Positions 7,258-11,997 of a stretch of DNA of 11,997 nt are shown here, piece after piece (position 1 is the first letter of the stretch; every line of letters starts with the position of its first letter). The notes under the pieces were generated by a model. That model made no database searches. It had not been told where the DNA came from and saw only the letters and a program-made list of their open reading frames with translations. Both the position numbers and the translations under genes were made by a program. This DNA comes from GCA-2697345 sp049602715 (GTDB lineage Bacteria; Pseudomonadota; Alphaproteobacteria; Rhodobacterales; Rhodobacteraceae). The stretch lies in contig JBMYRX010000055.1 of NCBI GenBank assembly GCA_049602715.1, positions 1 through 11,997 on the forward strand. The letters run 5' to 3'.

Positions 7258-7857
7258 TCAGCTGTTATGCGACTGGTCCAACAAGAATGAAAATCTTTTT
7301 ATAAAGTCATTTCTGACGGTAATGGGTTGACGCAATTTCAATTCAGTAGAAAAATTAAAGTCTTTCGGTGGTGAAGTAAAAAACTTGTTTGCTTCACTAA
7401 TTTTAAAACCAGCGATTAATGTAGCCTCCATCCAAGCAGAAATTTTATCTGCTTTTTTAATTTGTAACTTAATTTTTAGGGGAACTGATGCGGGTAACCC
7501 AAATCTAATATGAATTGCTTCAATAAGTTTCACCTCTAATTCTGAGTATGATGGACCAATCGCTGTCTTTACTGGTGATATCATATCACCAATTACATAT
7601 TCGGGTGCGTCGTGAAGGAGTGCAGCTAACTTCCACTGGTTTGAGGTGTTGGGATTGAGGTGTGTAAAGATTTTTTCTACCAGCAATGAATGTTCGGCCA
7701 CAGAATAGGCATAATTTCCTTTAGTTTGACCATTCCAACGAGCCACAAAAGATAAACCATGGGCGATATCTTCTATCTCTATATCAACCGGTGTTGGATC
7801 TAATAGGTCTAGTCTTCTACCGGAAAGCATTCTTTGCCAGGCGCGAGGTGTTTTCAT
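7258..7857 (-). CDS. HD-domain phosphohydrolase (YfbR/COG1896-like)
   Basis: A 199-residue metal-dependent phosphohydrolase of the HD superfamily. The likely metal ligands are His56 in SVAEHSLLV (52-60), His82-Asp83 in LLHDAPEYVIGD (80-91) and Asp137 in KKADKISAWMEA. The N-terminus MKTPRAWQRMLSGRRLDLLD is characteristic of an alphaproteobacterial group usually annotated HD family hydrolase. YfbR relatives are 5'-deoxynucleotidases, which would fit, but the substrate of this group is not established to my knowledge. A good ribosome-binding site GAGGA (7866-7862) lies 4 nt before the start. The gene is convergent with regA and divergent from ahcY, standing in the gap where hvrA is found in Rhodobacter. 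Confidence 0.85.
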   Translation of the reverse strand: MKTPRAWQRMLSGRRLDLLDPTPVDIEIEDIAHGLSFVARWNGQTKGNYAYSVAEHSLLVEKIFTHLNPNTSNQWKLAALLHDAPEYVIGDMISPVKTAIGPSYSELEVKLIEAIHIRFGLPASVPLKIKLQIKKADKISAWMEATLIAGFKISEANKFFTSPPKDFNFSTELKLRQPITVRNDFIKRFSFLLDQSHNS

Positions 7858-7889
7858 AAATTCCTCAATAATAATTAATGTACAAAAAT

Positions 7890-7919
7890 AATAAAGAACA
7901 TTGCAGATTTATCTATCAA
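7890..7919 (-). promoter_or_regulatory. Possible promoter of the HD-domain gene
   Basis: On the minus strand TTGATA (7919-7914) and TTTATT (7895-7890) are 18 bp apart, a fair sigma-70-like pair within the 100-bp divergent gap to ahcY. The gap is AT-rich, so chance matches are likely. No good plus-strand promoter for ahcY stands out; TTGCAG (7901-7906) with GATAAC (7922-7927) has a short 15-bp spacer. Confidence 0.25.
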
Positions 7920-7957
7920 ATGATAACTGATTTTTCAAACTCAAAGAGGATAAATTA

Positions 7958-9352
7958 ATGGACCAAGATTATATCGTTAAAGACATCTCCCTGGCGGAGT
8001 TTGGTAGGAAAGAGTTGGCGATTGCTGAAACTGAAATGCCTGGTCTGATGGCTCTTAGAGAAGAATATGAGGGTAAAAAACCTCTGAAAGGGGCTCGTAT
8101 AGCAGGCTCTTTACATATGACAATTCAAACAGCTGTTTTGATAGAGACTCTTGTTGAACTGGGTGCTGACGTAAGATGGGCATCATGTAATATTTTCTCT
8201 ACCCAAGATCATGCAGCTGCAGCAATTGCTCAGAAAGGAATTCCAGTTTTTGCTGTAAAGGGAGAAACATTACCAGAATATTGGGATTACGCAGATAAAA
8301 TATTTAATTTTGAAGAAGGTACCTGCAACTTAATTTTGGACGACGGTGGAGATGCCACACTTTATATTTTACTTGGAGCAAGGGTTGAGGCGGGAGAAGA
8401 TGAGTTAATTTCTGTTCCTAAATCCGAGGAAGAAGAAGCATTATTTGCGCAAATCAGGTTAAGGATGGCTAATACGCCCGGATGGTTTGCGAGACAAAAA
8501 GAAGCAATAAAGGGAGTTTCAGAGGAAACAACCACAGGAGTCCAAAGATTATATGAGCTTGTTAGAGATGGGTTACTTCCTTTTCCAGCCATTAATGTAA
8601 ACGACTCTGTAACAAAATCAAAATTTGATAATAAGTACGGTTGTAAAGAAAGTCTTGTAGATGGCATTAGACGAGCAACTGATACTATGATGGCAGGAAA
8701 AGTTGCTATCGTTTGTGGATACGGTGATGTAGGGAAGGGATCTGCCGCTTCTCTTCGAGGCGCAGGTGCACGAGTAAAAGTTACTGAAGTAGACCCTATA
8801 TGCGCTTTACAAGCAGCAATGGATGGCTTCGAGGTAGTATTACTCGAGGATGAAATTTCTCGAGCAGATATTTTTATCACTACTACTGGCAATAAGGACG
8901 TCATAAGAATTGAGCATTTGCGTGACATGAAAGATATGGCCATCGTTGGTAATATCGGTCATTTTGATAACGAAATTCAGGTTGCAGCTTTGAAAAATCA
9001 TAAGTGGACAAATATTAAAGACCAAGTGGATATGATAGAGATGCCATCTGGGTCCCGAATTATACTTCTTTCTGAAGGTCGGTTGCTTAATCTAGGTAAC
9101 GCGACAGGTCACCCTTCATTTGTTATGTCGGCATCTTTTACCAACCAGGTTCTAGCACAAATTGAGCTGTGGACTAATGGAGGAAATTATAAAAATAAAG
9201 TATATATCCTTCCTAAACAATTAGATGAAAAAGTCGCTCGTTTGCACTTAGGACGCATTGGAGTAAAGCTTACAAACCTTCAAAAAGATCAGGCTGATTA
9301 TATAGGAGTAAATCAAGCTGGCCCATTTAAGGCTGACCATTACAGGTATTGA
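7958..9352 (+). CDS. ahcY: Adenosylhomocysteinase (S-adenosyl-L-homocysteine hydrolase)
   Basis: AhcY reversibly splits S-adenosylhomocysteine into adenosine and homocysteine in the cytoplasm, relieving product inhibition of methyltransferases and feeding the methionine cycle. It is 464 residues long, the bacterial long form with an insertion at about 150-187 that the mammalian enzyme lacks. Visible key residues are His53 in GSLHMT, Asp84 in NIFSTQDHAAA, Glu190 in SEETTTG, Lys220 and Asp224 in VTKSKFDNKYGC, the NAD-binding GYGDVGKGSA (254-263), NATGHPS (381-387) and the C-terminal FKADHYRY that reaches the neighbouring subunit's cofactor. AGAGGA (7945-7950) sits 7 nt before the ATG, a strong site suiting high expression. 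In Rhodobacter ahcY is also next to the reg genes. I saw no SAH or SAM riboswitch-like fold in the upstream 100 bp. Confidence 0.98.
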   Translation: MDQDYIVKDISLAEFGRKELAIAETEMPGLMALREEYEGKKPLKGARIAGSLHMTIQTAVLIETLVELGADVRWASCNIFSTQDHAAAAIAQKGIPVFAVKGETLPEYWDYADKIFNFEEGTCNLILDDGGDATLYILLGARVEAGEDELISVPKSEEEEALFAQIRLRMANTPGWFARQKEAIKGVSEETTTGVQRLYELVRDGLLPFPAINVNDSVTKSKFDNKYGCKESLVDGIRRATDTMMAGKVAIVCGYGDVGKGSAASLRGAGARVKVTEVDPICALQAAMDGFEVVLLEDEISRADIFITTTGNKDVIRIEHLRDMKDMAIVGNIGHFDNEIQVAALKNHKWTNIKDQVDMIEMPSGSRIILLSEGRLLNLGNATGHPSFVMSASFTNQVLAQIELWTNGGNYKNKVYILPKQLDEKVARLHLGRIGVKLTNLQKDQADYIGVNQAGPFKADHYRY

Positions 9353-9385
9353 GGTAAGCTCTCTTTTGAGAAAATTAACGTAGAG

Positions 9386-9420
9386 ATTTTAAATTTCACT
9401 CAGGCATTTTAAAATTATTT
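9386..9420. terminator. Weak AT-only hairpin between convergent ahcY and gpsA
   Basis: ATTTTAAA (9386-9393) and TTTAAAAT (9408-9415) form an 8-bp stem with a 14-nt loop, followed by TATTT on the plus strand. It sits in the 92-bp gap between the two converging gene ends and could terminate ahcY, perhaps both ways. The stem is all A-T, so it is weak. A second tiny hairpin, TCTC-TTTT-GAGA, lies just after the ahcY stop at 9360-9371. Confidence 0.3.
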
Positions 9421-9444
9421 CTGGGTTCTCAATAGTTTAATCAC

Positions 9445-10392
9445 TTATTCCTCTCCTAACGGGCGATTTAATAATGTTTGTAAGACTTCTTCTACTGATT
9501 TTGATCCTTCAATAATATCAACTACTGATCTGATTATAGGTATTTCTAAATTATATTTCTCAGAAAGAGATAATACGGCTTGGGCTGTCCCAATACCTTC
9601 TATAGTATCTTCCATATTAGGATCTCTACTTGCTCCGATAGAAAACCCATAGGAAAAGTTCCTAGATTGTGGGGAAGTACAAGTCAGTACTAAATCTCCG
9701 AGGCCGGATAGGCCGTAGAGTGTTTTTTGCTCAGCTCCTAATTGAGTGGCAAACCTTAAGATTTCAGAGAAACCCCGTGTTAACAAAGCTGATCTTGCAC
9801 TCTCGCCATAACCCGCTCCTATGCACAAGCCGCAAGCTATAGCTATAACATTTTTTAAAGCCCCACCAAGTTCCGCTCCGTGTGGATCTGTTGACAAATA
9901 AAGTCGAAGTGTGTCCGTGGATAAATTTGTTTGTAATCTTTTACCAACTGACCTTTCTTTCGTGGCTATAGTCAAAGCAGTTGGCAAACCCTTAGCAATA
10001 TCAGATGCAAAACTTGGCCCAGTAAGTATTGCTGAAGGGCATCCAATTGTAGTTTTTATTATTTCAGTTGGTCCTGTGTTTGTGTTCAAATCTATGCCTT
10101 TACAGCAAGCAACTGCTATCCCAGGATTTCCCTCAAACGCCTGTAAATATTTTGACAGCTTTTGGAGTGGAATTGCTAAAAGGAGGATATCATCTCGAGT
10201 TATGGAAGAAGAGTCTCCAATTATATTAATAGATTTTGGAATGATAACTCCTGGGAGCTTTGTTGTTTTCCGGGTTTTGGACAGAGTTGTAGGATCTCGA
10301 CTAATTAGTGTTATATTTTTTTGGGTTTTCTCTAAAGAAAGTGCGAGGGCAACACCAAACGCACCAGCTCCACTAATAAAGATTTTTGTCAT
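9445..10392 (-). CDS. gpsA: NAD(P)-dependent glycerol-3-phosphate dehydrogenase
   Basis: GpsA reduces dihydroxyacetone phosphate to sn-glycerol-3-phosphate, the backbone for phospholipids. The 315-residue protein begins with the Rossmann motif GAGAFGVALA (8-17). Further motifs are AILTGPSFA (121-129), ELGGALKNVIAIACG with catalytic Lys180 (174-188), and GLGDLVLTCTSPQSRNF with Asp233, Arg244 and Asn245 (230-246). The length is at the short end of the family's usual 320-340, and no domain is missing. The ATG overlaps the tsaD stop by 4 bp (ATGA), and a purine-rich stretch with AAAGG in the end of tsaD gives the ribosome site, so the two genes are translationally coupled. Two in-register stops (TAA, then TGA) close the frame. 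Confidence 0.97.
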   Translation of the reverse strand: MTKIFISGAGAFGVALALSLEKTQKNITLISRDPTTLSKTRKTTKLPGVIIPKSINIIGDSSSITRDDILLLAIPLQKLSKYLQAFEGNPGIAVACCKGIDLNTNTGPTEIIKTTIGCPSAILTGPSFASDIAKGLPTALTIATKERSVGKRLQTNLSTDTLRLYLSTDPHGAELGGALKNVIAIACGLCIGAGYGESARSALLTRGFSEILRFATQLGAEQKTLYGLSGLGDLVLTCTSPQSRNFSYGFSIGASRDPNMEDTIEGIGTAQAVLSLSEKYNLEIPIIRSVVDIIEGSKSVEEVLQTLLNRPLGEE

Positions 10393-11486
10393 GCCTTTCT
10401 TCCCTTTCTCCCATAATTTAACAAAGCTGGGGCTTTCTCATCTAAAGGCCACCTTGGACGGGCTCCTAAGTATAGATCATCCCTTATTCCAAGTCTAAAT
10501 AATTCAATGCCAGCCCAAGCTATCATGGCACCGTTATCAGTACATAACTCCAGTGGTGGAGCAACAAATTGGACACCCATTTCTATAGCTAAGCCACTAA
10601 GTCGCGTCCTTATTAATTGATTAGAAGCGACACCACCTGAGATAGAGAGTAACGGATTCAACGGCTTTTGAGCGAGATAAACTTTTATAGCAGCCTTAGT
10701 TTTCTCATATAAAACATCACTAATAGCAGCTTGAAAAGAAGCGCTTATATCATTCTGATCTTTTGGATATAAACCACCTTGATCTTTTATTAATGTATCC
10801 CGCGTCCGCAAAACGGATGTTTTTAAACCAGAAAATGACATATTACATCCATCTTTTCCTAAGAGTGGTCGGGGAAAATTGAAGCGTTTATTGTTACCCG
10901 TCGTCGCGGACTTTTCAATATTAGGACCTCCAGGTTGAGATAAAGAAATTAAGCGAGCCACTTTATCAAAAGCTTCTCCTGGGGCATCATCAATACTAGC
11001 ACCTATACGTTGAAAGTCTGTTGAACTTTTTGCGATTATAAATTGGCAATGACCACCAGACATTAAAAGCATTAGGTATGGGAATTCTACGGCATTCGTT
11101 AGCCGAGGTGTCAGTGTATGGCCCACGAGGTGATTAATGCCGATTAAGGGTATATTTGATCCTATTGATAGCCCCTTAGCATACATGACCCCTGACATTA
11201 CACCCCCAATCAAACCTGGACCAGCTGTCACGGCAATCGCGCTAATAGAATCTAAAGTAACGTTAGCCTCTTCAAGAGCCGATTCAATTACATAATCTAA
11301 TTTTTCTGTATGAGCTCGTGCAGCGATTTCAGGAACTACTCCTCCAAAGTTTTTGTGCAGTTCAAGCTGTCCAAATACTTTTGATGATAAAATTTTCGGT
11401 AGAGAGTCTGTATCAATTTGTACAACGGCAGCCGCGCTATCGTCACAGCTGCTTTCGATTCCTAGAACAGTTATAATACCAGACAT
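10389..11486 (-). CDS. tsaD: tRNA N6-adenosine threonylcarbamoyltransferase TsaD
   Basis: TsaD transfers the threonylcarbamoyl group from threonylcarbamoyl-AMP to A37 of tRNA, with TsaB and TsaE. From ATG 11486 the protein is 365 residues. That start is chosen because the family begins a few residues before LGIESSCDDS (8-17); an in-frame GTG at 11528 would add 14 unconserved residues. Motifs seen are EIAARAHTEKL (53-63), INHLVGHTLTPRL with metal-binding His119 and His123 (117-129), LMSGGHCQF (141-149), FNFPRPL (202-208), MSFSGLKTSV (216-225), SISGGVASNQLIRTRL (281-296) and CTDNGAMIAWAG with metal-binding Asp317 (315-326). The usual bacterial HLEGH is HLVGH here. It is divergent from hemD across 77 bp and overlaps gpsA by 4 bp. 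I see no Shine-Dalgarno sequence before the chosen start. Confidence 0.96.
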   Translation of the reverse strand: MSGIITVLGIESSCDDSAAAVVQIDTDSLPKILSSKVFGQLELHKNFGGVVPEIAARAHTEKLDYVIESALEEANVTLDSISAIAVTAGPGLIGGVMSGVMYAKGLSIGSNIPLIGINHLVGHTLTPRLTNAVEFPYLMLLMSGGHCQFIIAKSSTDFQRIGASIDDAPGEAFDKVARLISLSQPGGPNIEKSATTGNNKRFNFPRPLLGKDGCNMSFSGLKTSVLRTRDTLIKDQGGLYPKDQNDISASFQAAISDVLYEKTKAAIKVYLAQKPLNPLLSISGGVASNQLIRTRLSGLAIEMGVQFVAPPLELCTDNGAMIAWAGIELFRLGIRDDLYLGARPRWPLDEKAPALLNYGRKGRKA

Positions 11487-11521
11487 ATAATTCAGACTAT
11501 TGTTTAAAATTACCAATGGAG

Positions 11522-11548
11522 TTAACACCTACGTATGTTTGATACAAT
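11522..11548 (+). promoter_or_regulatory. Possible hemD promoter
   Basis: TTAACA (11522-11527) and TACAAT (11543-11548) are 15 bp apart in the 77-bp tsaD-hemD gap. The -10 match is good but the spacer is short. Transcription would begin near 11555, leaving a leader of only about 9 nt before hemD. No clear minus-strand promoter for tsaD was found. Confidence 0.25.
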
Positions 11549-11563
11549 CTTTACATATATAAA

Positions 11564-11997
11564 ATGAAAATTCTCATCACACGATCTTCAGAGCAATCAA
11601 GGCGATTTTCCGAGCGTTTAGTCAAGGAGTTTAATAATAAATTAGATATATCTATTTCTCCAATTCTAGAAATAAAACCGCTCCACCCAAATATCGAATT
11701 TGATACTTTTGATGGTATAATTTTTACCTCCGAGAATGCTATTAAAGTTTTTAAAAAGATAGATATTAGTTCTGACAAACAGATCTTTTGTGTTGGGCGA
11801 CAGACTGAAAAACTGGCTGAGAAAATAGGTCTAAAAGTGTCTCATACTGAAAAAGATACAGTAGACTTAATAAAATTATTGCTGAAAATTAAAATAAAAA
11901 CCAGACTTCTATACCTTTGTGGGAAAAATATATCAGTCGATTTATCCAGTGTTTTTTCAAGTAACGATTTCGTTACTATTTGTTCAAAAGCTATTTA
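11564..11997 (+). CDS. hemD: Uroporphyrinogen-III synthase HemD (partial, C-terminus off the right edge)
   Basis: HemD closes and inverts ring D of hydroxymethylbilane to give uroporphyrinogen III, the common precursor of haem, sirohaem, cobalamin and chlorophylls. The frame is open from ATG 11564 to the right edge, giving 144 of the usual 220-250 residues. The start MKILITRSSEQSRRFSERL, the FDGIIFTSENAIKVF segment (about 48-62), FCVGRQTEKLAEKIGLKV (about 74-91) and the strand LLYLCGKNIS, where the second domain begins, follow the family pattern. HemD sequences diverge widely, so this call rests on pattern and on the common position divergent from tsaD. It is unusually rich in lysine and isoleucine, as expected in an AT-rich genome. 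No Shine-Dalgarno sequence precedes the start. Confidence 0.87.
   Translation, partial: MKILITRSSEQSRRFSERLVKEFNNKLDISISPILEIKPLHPNIEFDTFDGIIFTSENAIKVFKKIDISSDKQIFCVGRQTEKLAEKIGLKVSHTEKDTVDLIKLLLKIKIKTRLLYLCGKNISVDLSSVFSSNDFVTICSKAI

Noticed and set aside
7858..7957. Possible SAH or SAM riboswitch before ahcY
   Set aside because: The 100 bp is AT-rich with only tiny inverted repeats (TATC/GATA at 7914-7925) and no GC-rich pseudoknot-like core.
8362..8943. A 193-codon minus-strand open frame
   Set aside because: Antisense to ahcY, with serine-rich shadow composition.
9911..10498. A 195-codon plus-strand open frame across the gpsA-tsaD junction
   Set aside because: Antisense to two well-supported genes and without recognisable motifs.
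11487..11528. GTG start extending TsaD by 14 residues
   Set aside because: The added residues are unconserved and lie in the short divergent promoter gap; the Met just before the conserved LGIESSCDD is the natural start.

Overview
The window is an AT-rich (by eye, under 40% G+C) chromosomal segment of a proteobacterium, almost certainly an alphaproteobacterium. The clearest marker is the RegB/SenC/RegA (PrrB/PrrC/PrrA) redox-signalling block next to ahcY, as in Rhodobacter and its relatives. The long form of adenosylhomocysteinase, the alphaproteobacterial type of AddB and the tsaD-gpsA pair divergent from hemD fit the same group. I see no tRNA, rRNA, CRISPR array, insertion sequence, phage gene or attachment site. 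Coding density is very high, with several overlapping or abutting genes, which suggests a compact, perhaps streamlined, genome.

Layout. (1) From about 5903 down to 1 on the minus strand lies a probable five-gene operon: regB (redox sensor kinase), tsaE (tRNA t6A synthesis), an amgK-like sugar kinase, a murU-like nucleotidyltransferase, and addB (recombination nuclease/helicase subunit, running off the left edge). (2) Divergent from regB, on the plus strand, are senC/prrC (SCO-family copper protein) and regA (response regulator). (3) A convergent minus-strand HD-domain phosphohydrolase follows, divergent from plus-strand ahcY. (4) gpsA and tsaD form a minus-strand pair convergent with ahcY. 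(5) The right edge holds the 5' part of hemD on the plus strand, divergent from tsaD.

How the genes work together. RegB senses respiratory redox state and phosphorylates RegA, and SenC/PrrC belongs to copper delivery to cytochrome oxidase. All the residues known to matter for redox sensing are visible: the H-box His, the redox Cys 40 residues later, the GGLNNPF quinone-site motif, and Asp63 of RegA. AhcY removes S-adenosylhomocysteine. TsaE and TsaD both serve the N6-threonylcarbamoyl-adenosine modification of tRNA. The AmgK/MurU pair would return MurNAc to UDP-MurNAc for cell-wall recycling. GpsA makes glycerol-3-phosphate for phospholipids, and HemD closes the uroporphyrinogen ring for haem and related tetrapyrroles.

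This is mostly a conserved core region, and I do not see a wholly new system in it. The points most worth a second look are an 11-codon mini-ORF with a strong ribosome-binding site overlapping the regA start, a palindrome over a possible regB promoter, regB heading an operon of repair, tRNA and cell-wall genes, a substitution in the TsaD metal motif, and hemD lacking a Shine-Dalgarno sequence.
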